DNA from: Lachnospiraceae bacterium
GTDB lineage: Bacteria; Bacillota; Clostridia; Lachnospirales; Lachnospiraceae
Length of the DNA stretch: 64,000 nt
Assembly: GCA_024692905.1 (NCBI GenBank)
Contig: JAILLY010000102.1
Span: 124,001-188,000 of the forward strand
Direction of reading: 5' to 3'
Both the position numbers and the translations under genes were made by a program. The notes beneath the pieces are model-generated. The model searched no databases. It saw nothing but the letters and a program-made list of their open reading frames with translations, and was not told the origin of the DNA. Each line of letters starts with the position of its first letter. Position 1 is the first letter of the stretch. Positions 55,171 through 63,652 of the stretch are shown in pieces.

Positions 55171-55745
55171 TGGGTAAGTTATTATCGATAGCTATAGGAT
55201 CCGCATTTATCAATAATGTTGTTCTAAGCCAGTTCCTCGGGATATGTCCGTTTCTCGGAGTTTCAAAAAAGGTAAAGACCGCAGCGGGAATGGGTTCTGC
55301 CGTAGTATTTGTTATCACGCTTGCATCTGCGGTGACATCGGTGATCTACAGCTTTATCCTTACACCGCTTAATATCACATACCTGCAGACGATCGTTTTT
55401 ATACTGGTCATCGCGGCTTTGGTCCAGTTTGTCGAAATGTTTCTTAAGAAGAAGATAAAAAGCCTGTACAATGCCCTGGGTGTTTATCTTCCGCTTATCA
55501 CAACGAACTGCGCAGTTCTTGGAGTCGCGCTTAAGAATGTTCAGAATTCATACGGATTTGTTGAGAGCGTTGTCAACGGATTTGCTGTTTCCGTAGGCTT
55601 TCTCGTTGCGATAGTCATAATGGCCGGGATAAGAGAGAAGACTGAGTATAATAATGTTCCGAAGGCGTTTAAAGGTACGCCTATCGTTCTTGTTACAGCA
55701 GGACTCATGGCTATAGCTTTCTTCGGTTTTTCCGGGCTTAAATAG
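55167..55745 (+). CDS. rnfA: Rnf complex subunit A
   Basis: A 192-residue membrane protein homologous to RnfE: NNVVLSQFLGICPFLGVSKK, LGVYLPLITTNCAVLGVALKN and FAVSVGFLVAIVIMAGIREK. The Cys in LGICPFLG and in TTNCAVLG are the conserved iron-sulfur ligands shared with RnfE. It overlaps rnfE by 4 bases and precedes rnfB by 21 bases. Confidence 0.95.
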   Translation: MMGKLLSIAIGSAFINNVVLSQFLGICPFLGVSKKVKTAAGMGSAVVFVITLASAVTSVIYSFILTPLNITYLQTIVFILVIAALVQFVEMFLKKKIKSLYNALGVYLPLITTNCAVLGVALKNVQNSYGFVESVVNGFAVSVGFLVAIVIMAGIREKTEYNNVPKAFKGTPIVLVTAGLMAIAFFGFSGLK

Positions 55746-55766
55746 TATTTGGAAAGGTGTATTGAT

Positions 55767-56567
55767 ATGATGAATGTTACCGGGATAGTCACGGCCGTCG
55801 GAATGGTCGGTACAGTAGGGTTGCTCATAGGGATATTCTTAAGTATCTTCGGAAATATATTCAGGGTGGAGACTGATCCCGTTGCGGATGAGATCGAGGA
55901 GGCCCTTCCGGGTAATAACTGCGGAGGATGCGGTTATGCCGGATGCAGCTCACTTGCGCTTGCGATCGCGTCGGGAGAAGCTCCAGTCACGGGGTGCCCT
56001 GTAGGTGGGGAAGCCGTAGCAAATGTTATCGCGTCCATCATGGGAGTAGAGGCGGATGCTTCGGATAAGCAGATAGCCCACGTTATGTGTAAGGGAACCT
56101 GCGGGGCGACTTTCAATAATTATAATTACGAGGGAGTAAAGGATTGCAGGATGGCTTCCTTCGTACCCGCGGGAGGAGCAAAGAGCTGTGACTACGGCTG
56201 CATAGGTTTCGGAACCTGCGTGGATGCCTGCGAGTTTGATGCCATAAGCATAACAGACGGTGTGGCAAGGATAGATAAGGATAAGTGCAGGGCTTGCGGC
56301 AAATGCATCGCAGCATGCCCCAAGCATCTTATCACGATGATCCCCTATGATGCCGGTTATGCTGTCGAATGCTCAAATCCCGATAAGGGACCGCTTGTCA
56401 TGAAGGTCTGTAAGTCGGGATGCATCGGATGTGGTCTTTGTGTTAAGGAATGCCCCAAAGAAGCAATATCCTTAAACGGAGCGCTTGCCGTTATAGATCA
56501 GGAGAAATGTGTCGGCTGCGGCCTTTGTTCAAAGAAGTGTCCTAAGAATGCGATAACCGCATTATAA
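55767..56567 (+). CDS. rnfB: Rnf complex subunit B (polyferredoxin)
   Basis: A 266-residue protein: one N-terminal helix (VTAVGMVGTVGLLIGIFLSIFG), a CNCGGCGYAGC-like cluster region (NNCGGCGYAGCSS ... TGCPVGG), then ferredoxin-type clusters CDYGCIGFGTCVDAC, CRACGKCIAACP, CIGCGLCVKECP and CVGCGLCSKKCP. It takes electrons from reduced ferredoxin. I take ATG 55767, with AAAGGTG 7 bases upstream; a TTG at 55749 lies ahead of that site. With RnfCDGEA it couples ferredoxin oxidation to NAD reduction and Na+ or H+ export. Confidence 0.95.
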   Translation: MMNVTGIVTAVGMVGTVGLLIGIFLSIFGNIFRVETDPVADEIEEALPGNNCGGCGYAGCSSLALAIASGEAPVTGCPVGGEAVANVIASIMGVEADASDKQIAHVMCKGTCGATFNNYNYEGVKDCRMASFVPAGGAKSCDYGCIGFGTCVDACEFDAISITDGVARIDKDKCRACGKCIAACPKHLITMIPYDAGYAVECSNPDKGPLVMKVCKSGCIGCGLCVKECPKEAISLNGALAVIDQEKCVGCGLCSKKCPKNAITAL

Positions 56568-56583
56568 ATGAAAGGATATTGCA

Positions 56584-57594
56584 TTACATATATTTTTCCG
56601 CACCGTCCGAAAAGAAGATATCGCCGTCTCTGGTTATGAAAACGGCCTCGGTATCTTTTGTACCGTTTATCAGCTTTAACGCATCATTAAGTCCGTACAG
56701 TATGCATTCGGTTGAGAGTGCATCGGCCGCAAGGGAAGATGAACATATGACGGTCGCGCTGCTTAAGTCGGTCCCGGCAGGATAGCCGGTCATCGGATCG
56801 AGTATATGATGGTATATATTACCTTCATACGTGAAATACCTTTCGTATATTCCAGAGGTGACTACCGATTTGCCTGATATGTTCAGTGAAACGGCGATAC
56901 CCGAGGAAGCATCGAAAGGTTTTTTTACGCCTATCTTAAACGGACTTCCGTCCGGACGGCACCCAAGTGTATTAATGTTCCCGCCGCATGATATGACGGC
57001 GGATCTTACTCCGTTGTCTTCCAGAAACTCCTTAAGCCTGTCTGCGATATATCCCTTGCCAAGCGAACCGGCATCAAGCATAAGAGCAGGATCTGTTTTT
57101 CTGACACGAAGGCCCTCCCTGTCTGTGATAAGGCCGTTTAGTCCCTTTAATGAAACGGCAGCTTTAATATCTGCCTCATCCGGCAGGCTTTTTTCATTCC
57201 TTGCACCGGTCCATAATGCCGAAGCATGTGCGATAGAGATATCCAGCATGCCGTTGCTTTCATTAAAACATTCAACCGCATATTCAAGCAGATCTACAGT
57301 GTCTTTGGAAACGTTCACCCATTCCCCCTTTGATGAATTGATCCTCCCGAAATCCCCCTGAGGATCGGAAGGAGAAAAGAGCTTATCATAGTATGCGCAT
57401 TCTTCAAGGCATTTTTCGGCGATGTCTGCAGCTGACGGGTCGTATATCGTTACGGTAACGAGAGTGTCAAAATAGAAACCGGAGCGTACTGTATTCCCGG
57501 ATGACCGGGTAAATGTGCGGCATCCGCCCGTAAGCAGAATGGAGATGATGAGAATGCAGCATATTATTGATATCCGGTGATTTGAATGTTTCAT
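56584..57594 (-). CDS. apbE: FAD:protein FMN transferase (ApbE), lipoprotein form
   Basis: A 336-residue protein. Signal sequence with a lipobox-like LTGGC near residue 25, so it works outside the cytosol. ApbE motifs: FYFDTLVTVTIYDP, DISIAHASALWTG, LMLDAGSLGKGYIADRL, AVISCGGNINTLG, VTSGIYERYF and HHILDPMTGYPAGT. It attaches FMN to threonine in RnfG and RnfD. It converges on rnfB with 16 bases between, which matches its substrate being that operon. Confidence 0.93.
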   Translation of the reverse strand: MKHSNHRISIICCILIISILLTGGCRTFTRSSGNTVRSGFYFDTLVTVTIYDPSAADIAEKCLEECAYYDKLFSPSDPQGDFGRINSSKGEWVNVSKDTVDLLEYAVECFNESNGMLDISIAHASALWTGARNEKSLPDEADIKAAVSLKGLNGLITDREGLRVRKTDPALMLDAGSLGKGYIADRLKEFLEDNGVRSAVISCGGNINTLGCRPDGSPFKIGVKKPFDASSGIAVSLNISGKSVVTSGIYERYFTYEGNIYHHILDPMTGYPAGTDLSSATVICSSSLAADALSTECILYGLNDALKLINGTKDTEAVFITRDGDIFFSDGAEKYM

Positions 57595-57648
57595 GGCGTT
57601 ATGATATCATGATATGAAATAAAGGTCAAAAGACAAAGAGGTATCTGT

Positions 57649-58821
57649 ATGCCGGGATTATTTGACGATCAGGACAGGAATGATAAAAAATCATATAAAA
57701 AACTGATAACATATTTTGTGGCGGCTGTCTCCCTTGTCATGCTGCTGTTCCTTGCGGTTATCTATTCAAATACGAAGTCAAAGCAGGACAAGAGGAATGC
57801 GCTTGACAATGAGCTTATGCAGAACAAGCAGGAGCTTGCCGAAGAACTCGGGAGCGTTTCCTCCGATGAATACGGAAACCTGAAGTCAGAAGATCTTGAT
57901 TTCTGGGATATGTACAAGGATGAAGAAAAGCAGGAGAGCGTTTCGGAGAATAAGCCCTCATCACCGCGGAAGGAAGATAAGCCCAAGCCGGAAGTCACAC
58001 TTTCGGAAGACAGTATAATGCCGACCGTATCCGAAAACGAGGCAGAGGAAACAGATCCTTCACATATAAAGGCCAGGGCCAAAGGAGAAGAAGAAAAGGC
58101 ATACGAGATAAAGGAGAATGCAAAGAAGAACAGTTACGACTTTAAGGGGTATCTCAGTGTCGATCAGACAAGGCCCGAATACAATGACAGAAACTATACT
58201 GTCAGACGCGGTGTGGATGTATCCAAATACCAGGGCACTATTGACTGGGCAAAAGTCAGGGCCGACGGGATCGACTATGCGATGATCCGTGTCGGTGCAA
58301 GAGGATACGGAAGCGGACAGCTTATGCTCGATGATAATTATGTGACCAATATGATGGGAGCCAAGGCGGCAGGGCTTGATACGGGAGTATACTTCTTCTC
58401 ACAGGCAGTGACCGAGGAAGAAGCTGCGGAAGAAGCAAACTTCACGGTCGGCGCTCTCATGAATTACGGAGCCACCTATCCTGTCGCGCTTGATATCGAG
58501 TGGGTTGACAATGATGAAGCAAGGACCGATAAGCTTAGCGCGCAGGAAAGAACGAAGATCGCGGTCAAATACTGTGAAACGATAAAGGCATTCGGATATA
58601 AGCCAATCATATATGCATCAAGGGATATGCTCATCGCGGGACTTGATGTTGATGAACTTAAGGATTACGAAATATGGTTAAGCGATGATATAAAACCCGA
58701 AAAAGGGACCGATTATCCCTATGAGTTTGCAATGTGGCAATATACCCGCAAAGGTCATGTTGACGGGATAAGCGGAGATGTGGATATGAACCTGTATTTC
58801 ATCAGTTCTAAGGAGAAGTAG
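57649..58821 (+). CDS. Membrane-anchored GH25 lysozyme
   Basis: A 390-residue protein. A single helix (LITYFVAAVSLVMLLFLAVIY, about 21-41) is followed by a low-complexity acidic Ser/Glu/Lys stalk (about 45-165) and a GH25 muramidase domain (about 185-388): RRGVDVSKYQGTIDWAKVR, IRVGARGYGSGQL, TGVYFFSQAVTEEEAAEEANF, PVALDIEWVDND, MWQYTRKGHVDGISGDVDMNLY. The catalytic Asp and Glu sit in GVDVSKYQ and DIEW. It cleaves peptidoglycan between MurNAc and GlcNAc at the cell surface. Its end overlaps the convergent AP2-repeat gene by 14 bases. Confidence 0.9.
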   Translation: MPGLFDDQDRNDKKSYKKLITYFVAAVSLVMLLFLAVIYSNTKSKQDKRNALDNELMQNKQELAEELGSVSSDEYGNLKSEDLDFWDMYKDEEKQESVSENKPSSPRKEDKPKPEVTLSEDSIMPTVSENEAEETDPSHIKARAKGEEEKAYEIKENAKKNSYDFKGYLSVDQTRPEYNDRNYTVRRGVDVSKYQGTIDWAKVRADGIDYAMIRVGARGYGSGQLMLDDNYVTNMMGAKAAGLDTGVYFFSQAVTEEEAAEEANFTVGALMNYGATYPVALDIEWVDNDEARTDKLSAQERTKIAVKYCETIKAFGYKPIIYASRDMLIAGLDVDELKDYEIWLSDDIKPEKGTDYPYEFAMWQYTRKGHVDGISGDVDMNLYFISSKEK

Positions 58822-59608
58822 TTTTGGCAAGTGAAGTTATCCTGTCCGATATCTCGATCCTTGTATACAGGTCGGCATAAGCCGAGGGACTTAACGAATC
58901 CACATAATTCTGCTCATATGATTTTGAAGGATAGATGCGTTTTACGATATCCACGGCTTTATTATATGCTATTGCGGCCATTTCCTCGGTGGGATAGGAA
59001 CCGACGGTATAGTTGCCGTTTATGAGTATCACAACGCGGTAACTGACTTTGCCGCGTTTGGTCGTTTTTTTCCTTACGCCGTGGTACCTGTTGATTATCT
59101 CGATGTTTTCGTATCTGAAATCAAACCGGTCCTCGTTGATAAAATGGTAGTCCCTGTTTAAAACCGCATATTTCTTGATGCCGTAGCGCGAATGAAGGTT
59201 GACCTGCATTCCGTAATCGGCAACGAATAAATGATTGCCCCGGCGTGAAATCTTATGTTCGGAGTAGTAGAAAAGGTCTTCCACATCAAATTTATATACA
59301 TGATCCCTATCGAGATAATAAAGGAAGAAATGCTTCTGAAGATATATCGGATTCCTTATGTATACCCGGTTATCCCTGAAATTGATAAGTACCACATATT
59401 TTTCAAATGCAAGAGGGCAGGGCAACGTATAATCCTCGATCTTAAGAGAACTCTTTATCAGGCTGCGTGCATAATGGTATGCATTACCGGCAAGCTCCGC
59501 AGAATCATAACTGCCGAGGCTTATGTGTTTGTTACGGTATGTTATGGATGCCCTGTAATATTTTTCACCGTTCTTCTTTACTGCTTCAAATACACCTGCT
59601 TCGCCCAT
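58808..59608 (-). CDS. AP2-repeat protein of unknown function with HNH-like middle
   Basis: A 266-residue protein starting MGEAGVFEAV. I take the Met at 59608, which has GGGAG upstream; a longer frame reaches 59674. Two AP2/ERF-like DNA-binding repeats flank it: about 5-50 (YYRASITYRNKHISLGSYDSAELAGNAY) and 176-222 (YRVVILINGNYTVGSYPTEEMAAIAY). The middle (about 65-170) holds a conserved-looking domain with FFLYYLDRDHVYKFDVEDLFYYSEHKI and DRFDFRYENIEIIN, reminiscent of the N-x-x-x-N region of HNH homing endonucleases but without clear catalytic His residues. No mobile-element feature is nearby. Function unknown. Confidence 0.65.
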   Translation of the reverse strand: MGEAGVFEAVKKNGEKYYRASITYRNKHISLGSYDSAELAGNAYHYARSLIKSSLKIEDYTLPCPLAFEKYVVLINFRDNRVYIRNPIYLQKHFFLYYLDRDHVYKFDVEDLFYYSEHKISRRGNHLFVADYGMQVNLHSRYGIKKYAVLNRDYHFINEDRFDFRYENIEIINRYHGVRKKTTKRGKVSYRVVILINGNYTVGSYPTEEMAAIAYNKAVDIVKRIYPSKSYEQNYVDSLSPSAYADLYTRIEISDRITSLAKTTSP

Positions 59609-59727
59609 GTGATTCTCCCTGACCGGATGATTTAAACCTGTAAGTTGCGGCTTTTGATATAAATATCCTACCATTATATCCTGAAAAGGTCAAAACCATC
59701 CTTATATTGAAAAAAATATACTCCTGC

Positions 59728-59741
59728 CACCATATATGGTG
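59728..59741. promoter_or_regulatory. 14-bp perfect palindrome upstream of the WYL regulator
   Basis: CACCATATATGGTG is a perfect palindrome about 70 bases before the WYL gene start. Read with flanks as a 16-mer it matches 13 of 16 positions of the NrdR box consensus, but it could equally be the WYL protein's own operator. Confidence 0.55.
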
Positions 59742-59809
59742 TATACTGTAACTGCAGGTTTTTGTTTAGGCGGGCCGTGCCTGCCGCACGTCAAGTCAGG
59801 AGGAATATC

Positions 59810-60787
59810 ATGCCCAGATCGGAGAATCAGAAACTCAAGATATTATATTTAAAAGACATACTGTACAAATATTCGGACGAATATCATCCCTTAAGCGCCA
59901 CGCAGATCTGTAATATGTTAAAGGATCTCGGTGTCGAGGCTGAACGGAAGAGTATCTATAATGATATAGAAATGCTCGCGCAGTACGGGTTTGATATCAT
60001 GAAGATAAACGGAAGAGAAGGCGGTTTTTTCATGGGCAGCCGTGAATTTGAACTTCCGGAACTTAAGCTTCTCATAGATGCCGTAATGTCTTCAAAGTTC
60101 ATCTCAAAGAGAGAATCCGACAAGCTTGTAAAGAAGATAACTTCATTTGCGGGTGAATACGATGCAAACGATTTAAAGCGCCAGCTTCTCAGCATAAACA
60201 GGATAAAGGGCCAGAACGAAAGCATATTATATACCGTGGATGAGATCAACTCGGCTATACGTACAAACAGGAAGCTTCGCTTCAAATACTGCGAATGGGG
60301 CACCGACATAAAGCTTAAGCCCAAGAAGAACGGAGAAGATTATGAAGTGAGTCCCATGACTCTTATATGGGACGATGAGTATTACTATATGGTTGCATAC
60401 GATTCGGCAGCGGGGATCATCAAGCATTACAGGGTCGATAAGATGAAAGACGCATCCGTACTTGAAGAAAGACGTGACAAACCCGACGTGCGGCCGGATA
60501 TGAGCGTATATTCCGGAAAGATGTTCGGAATGTTCGGCGGAAGATCGGCAAAGATATGTCTTGAATGTCCCGAGGAGATGGTCGGCATACTTATTGACAG
60601 GTTCGGTCAGGATGTAAGGATAACTTCCGGCAGGAAAGGAACGGTCAATGTTCATACCGAAGCTGTGCTCGGCAAACCGTTCTACGGATGGATCGCTTCG
60701 GTCGGCCCCCGTATAAAGCTTCTGTCGCCTTCCGAAGCGGTTGAAGGTATGAAAGGATTCCTTAAGGAAGCTGCTTCTGCATATTAA
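59810..60787 (+). CDS. WYL-domain helix-turn-helix transcriptional regulator
   Basis: A 325-residue protein. N-terminal helix-turn-helix (ILYLKDILYKYSDEYHPLSATQICNMLKDLGVEAERKSIYNDIEML, about 10-60). The WYL domain covers about 135-215 (AIRTNRKLRFKYCEWG, YEVSPMTLIWDDEYYYMVAYD, HYRVDKM); the WYL motif itself reads YYM. The C-terminal extension (AKICLECPEEMVGILIDRFG) is also family-like. WYL regulators are ligand-responsive, sometimes nucleotide-binding. It lies just upstream of the NrdR-controlled nrdD gene. ATG 59810 has GGAGGA 5 bases upstream; the longer frame from 59762 has none. Confidence 0.88.
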   Translation: MPRSENQKLKILYLKDILYKYSDEYHPLSATQICNMLKDLGVEAERKSIYNDIEMLAQYGFDIMKINGREGGFFMGSREFELPELKLLIDAVMSSKFISKRESDKLVKKITSFAGEYDANDLKRQLLSINRIKGQNESILYTVDEINSAIRTNRKLRFKYCEWGTDIKLKPKKNGEDYEVSPMTLIWDDEYYYMVAYDSAAGIIKHYRVDKMKDASVLEERRDKPDVRPDMSVYSGKMFGMFGGRSAKICLECPEEMVGILIDRFGQDVRITSGRKGTVNVHTEAVLGKPFYGWIASVGPRIKLLSPSEAVEGMKGFLKEAASAY

Positions 60788-60800
60788 ACCTCTTTTGTGG

Positions 60801-60829
60801 TTGACTTATTCGTTGCCACTTGATATAGT
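60801..60829 (+). promoter_or_regulatory. Promoter for nrdD-nrdG
   Basis: TTGACT at 60801-60806, 17 bases, TATAGT at 60824-60829. The -10 lies within the first NrdR-like box, so bound repressor would block polymerase. Confidence 0.65.
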
Positions 60830-60831
60830 TG
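60816..60831 (+). promoter_or_regulatory. NrdR-like box A overlapping the -10
   Basis: CCACTTGATATAGTTG matches 11 of 16 positions of the consensus ACACwATATATwGTGT. It is the weakest of three and overlaps the -10. Confidence 0.45.
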
Positions 60832-60838
60832 TTTTTGG

Positions 60839-60854
60839 GCACCATATATAGTTG
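60839..60854 (+). promoter_or_regulatory. NrdR box B
   Basis: GCACCATATATAGTTG matches about 12 of 16 positions of the NrdR consensus. Start-to-start distance to box C is 31 bases, leaving 15 bases between, the spacing of known paired NrdR sites. Confidence 0.7.
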
Positions 60855-60869
60855 CCCGGCCATGTCTTA

Positions 60870-60885
60870 ACACAATATATAGTTA
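60870..60885 (+). promoter_or_regulatory. NrdR box C
   Basis: ACACAATATATAGTTA matches about 14 of 16 positions of the NrdR consensus. It lies 18 bases before the nrdD start. Confidence 0.75.
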
Positions 60886-60903
60886 TCAAATACGGAGGCA
60901 TAC

Positions 60904-63087
60904 ATGGGAGCGGAAGAGGTTAAATCAGAAGAGATCAATTATTCGGAACTTTATAAGCCTGCAAGAGACGTCAGGATGATCAAGAAGGACGGGACGAAGG
61001 AGGCCTTCAACGTCCAGAAGGTTATTGATGCGGTAGGCAAATCCGCATACAGGGCACTGACCAAGTTCACCGAGGATGAAAAGAAGTTTATCTGCCAGAA
61101 GGTAGTGGAGCGCGTTGACGAGCTTGATGTCGATGAGATACCCATACCGGTAATGCATAATATCGTTGAGAGCGCACTTGAAGAGGTCAAGCCGATAGTC
61201 GCCAAATCCTACAGGGATTACCGTAACTATAAGCAGGATTTCGTCAGGATGCTTGATGATGTTTATAAAAAGAGCCAGTCGATAATGTATGTCGGCGATA
61301 AGGAAAATGCCAATACCGATTCCGCACTCGTGTCCACGAAGAGAAGCCTCATCTTCAACCAGCTCAATAAGGAACTGTATCAGAAATTCTTCATGACCAC
61401 AGAAGAGATACAGGCCTGCAGGGACGGGTATATCTATGTTCATGATATGTCCGCAAGAAGGGATACCATGAACTGCTGTCTGTTCGATGTGGCCACGGTA
61501 TTAAAGGGCGGCTTCGAAATGGGAAATATATGGTATAACGAGCCCAAGGCTCTTGATACCTGTTTTGATGTCATAGGTGATATAGTCTTATCGGCCGCTT
61601 CACAGCAGTACGGCGGATTTACCGTACCTTCTGTCGATCTTATACTTGAACCCTATGCCGAGAAATCATATGAGAGATATATAAAGAAATATATGGAACT
61701 CGGTATAGATGAGGAGAAGGCAAAGGAGGTTGCGTACAAGGATGTAACGAGGGACTTCGAGCAGGGGTTCCAGGGATGGGAATATAAGTTCAATACGGTT
61801 GCGAGCTCCAGAGGTGATTATCCGTTCATAACGGTCACTGCAGGAACCGGTACCGGAAGGTTTGCAAAGCTTGCTACCATAACAATGCTTAATGTAAGGC
61901 GAAAGGGACAGGGCAAGGCTGAATGCAAGAAGCCCGTACTGTTCCCCAAGATCGTCTTTTTGTATGATGAGAACCTGCACGGACCCGGCGGTGAGCTTGA
62001 GGACGTTTTTGAAGCAGGTGTTGAGTGCTCGAGCAAGACCATGTATCCCGACTGGTTAAGCCTTACCGGTAAGGGATATATCGCAAGTATGTATAAGCAG
62101 TACGGCAAGATAATCTCACCCATGGGATGCCGCGCTTTTCTTTCGCCATGGTATGAGAGGGGCGGAATGCATCCTGCCGATGACAAAGATGTCCCCGTAT
62201 TTGTGGGAAGGTTTAACGTCGGTGCGGTATCACTCCATCTGCCCATGATACTTGCCAAGGCCAGACAGGAGAGCAAGGATTTCTATGAGGTACTTGATTA
62301 TTATCTTAACCTTATAAGGGGACTTCATAAGAGGACTTATGCTTACCTCGGGGAAATGAGGGCATCCACTAATCCGCTTGCATACTGTGAAGGCGGTTTC
62401 TACGGGGGGCATCTTAAACTTACCGATAAGATAAAGCCGCTTCTTAAGGCTGCAACTGCGTCATTCGGCATCACTGCTTTCAATGAACTTCAGGAATTAT
62501 ATAACGGCAAGTCGCTGGTTGAGGACGGCGAATTTGCCCTTGAGGTACTTGCATATATAAACAAAAAGATAAATGAATTTAAGGAAGAAGACGGACATCT
62601 GTATGCCATATACGGAACCCCGGCAGAGAGCCTTTGCGGACTTCAGGTCAAACAGTTCCGCAAGAAATACGGCATTGTCGAGAATGTATCCGACAGGGAA
62701 TATGTATCGAATTCCTTCCATTGCCACGTTACCGAGGATATAACCCCGATAGAAAAGCAGGATCTTGAATACAGGTTTTGGGAATTGTCAAACGGCGGCA
62801 AGATCCAGTACGTTAAATATCCCATCGATTATAATCTCGAGGCGATAAAGACGCTTATAAGACGCGCTATGGACATGGGATTCTATGAAGGTGTCAATAT
62901 GTCTTTGGCTTATTGTGATGACTGCGGACATCAGGAACTTGAGATGGATGTCTGCCCCAAGTGCGGCAGCCGTAACCTTACCAAGATTGAGCGAATGAAC
63001 GGTTATCTGTCCTACAGCAGGGTCCATGGGGATACAAGGCTCAATGATGCCAAGATGGCCGAGATTGCCGAAAGGAAGAGCATGTAG
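60904..63087 (+). CDS. nrdD: Anaerobic ribonucleoside-triphosphate reductase
   Basis: A 727-residue class III ribonucleotide reductase. An ATP-cone regulatory domain lies at about 20-110 (VRMIKKDGTKEAFNVQKVIDAV). The catalytic core has DMSARRDTMNCCLFDV, SSRGDYPFITVTAG and NPLAYCEGGFYGG. The C-terminal zinc site has C671, C674, C684 and C687, and the glycyl radical is G700 in RMNGYLS. It reduces NTPs to dNTPs without oxygen, using formate, after activation by NrdG, the next gene. Expression should follow NrdR and dATP levels through the upstream boxes. A GGAGG site precedes ATG 60904. Confidence 0.96.
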   Translation: MGAEEVKSEEINYSELYKPARDVRMIKKDGTKEAFNVQKVIDAVGKSAYRALTKFTEDEKKFICQKVVERVDELDVDEIPIPVMHNIVESALEEVKPIVAKSYRDYRNYKQDFVRMLDDVYKKSQSIMYVGDKENANTDSALVSTKRSLIFNQLNKELYQKFFMTTEEIQACRDGYIYVHDMSARRDTMNCCLFDVATVLKGGFEMGNIWYNEPKALDTCFDVIGDIVLSAASQQYGGFTVPSVDLILEPYAEKSYERYIKKYMELGIDEEKAKEVAYKDVTRDFEQGFQGWEYKFNTVASSRGDYPFITVTAGTGTGRFAKLATITMLNVRRKGQGKAECKKPVLFPKIVFLYDENLHGPGGELEDVFEAGVECSSKTMYPDWLSLTGKGYIASMYKQYGKIISPMGCRAFLSPWYERGGMHPADDKDVPVFVGRFNVGAVSLHLPMILAKARQESKDFYEVLDYYLNLIRGLHKRTYAYLGEMRASTNPLAYCEGGFYGGHLKLTDKIKPLLKAATASFGITAFNELQELYNGKSLVEDGEFALEVLAYINKKINEFKEEDGHLYAIYGTPAESLCGLQVKQFRKKYGIVENVSDREYVSNSFHCHVTEDITPIEKQDLEYRFWELSNGGKIQYVKYPIDYNLEAIKTLIRRAMDMGFYEGVNMSLAYCDDCGHQELEMDVCPKCGSRNLTKIERMNGYLSYSRVHGDTRLNDAKMAEIAERKSM

Positions 63088-63088
63088 G

Positions 63089-63601
63089 ATGAGGTATCAC
63101 AATATAACCAAGGATGATATGTTAAACGGCGACGGCTTAAGGGTTGTGCTGTGGGTTGCGGGATGCGATCATTGCTGCAAGGATTGTCATAATCCGGTCA
63201 CCTGGGATCCCGACGGCGGCCTTCCGTTTGATGATAACGTAAAAAAGGAACTGTTCGATGAACTGAAGAAGGATTACATATCCGGCGTCACCTTCAGCGG
63301 AGGTGATCCGCTCCATCCGGCGAATATGACTGACATCACTTCGCTTGCCGCTCAGATTAAGGAAGAGTATCCCGATAAGACGATATGGCTTTATACGGGG
63401 GCCGACTGGGAAGATATTTATGAGCTTCCGCTCATGAAGTATCTTGATGTGCTGGTTGACGGTGAGTTTAAGACGGAGTTAAAAGACGTGAAGCTCTTGT
63501 GGAAGGGAAGCAGTAATCAGAGAGTCATAGATGTAAGGCAGACTCTTGCCTCAAAAGACCCACTCATCCCGGTGATCCATTGTCCGGATTACTATGTATA
63601 G
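63089..63601 (+). CDS. nrdG: Anaerobic ribonucleotide reductase-activating protein
   Basis: A 170-residue radical-SAM enzyme: MRYHNITKDDMLNGDGLRVVLWV then AGCDHCCKDCHNPVTW, with a CX3CX2C iron-sulfur motif, and TFSGGDPLHPANM. It generates the glycyl radical in NrdD. ATG 63089 lies 2 bases after the nrdD stop; the longer frame from 63026 lies inside nrdD and is not needed. Confidence 0.94.
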   Translation: MRYHNITKDDMLNGDGLRVVLWVAGCDHCCKDCHNPVTWDPDGGLPFDDNVKKELFDELKKDYISGVTFSGGDPLHPANMTDITSLAAQIKEEYPDKTIWLYTGADWEDIYELPLMKYLDVLVDGEFKTELKDVKLLWKGSSNQRVIDVRQTLASKDPLIPVIHCPDYYV

Positions 63602-63652
63602 AGCCGGTTTGGAAATAGTCACCGCCTCATATTATAATATCAGGAGAATACC

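Noticed and set aside
63609..63638. Promoter directly before the dUTPase-like gene (TTGGAA, 18 bases, TATAAT)
   Set aside because: The start would fall inside the ribosome site, leaving almost no leader; co-transcription with nrdG is more likely.
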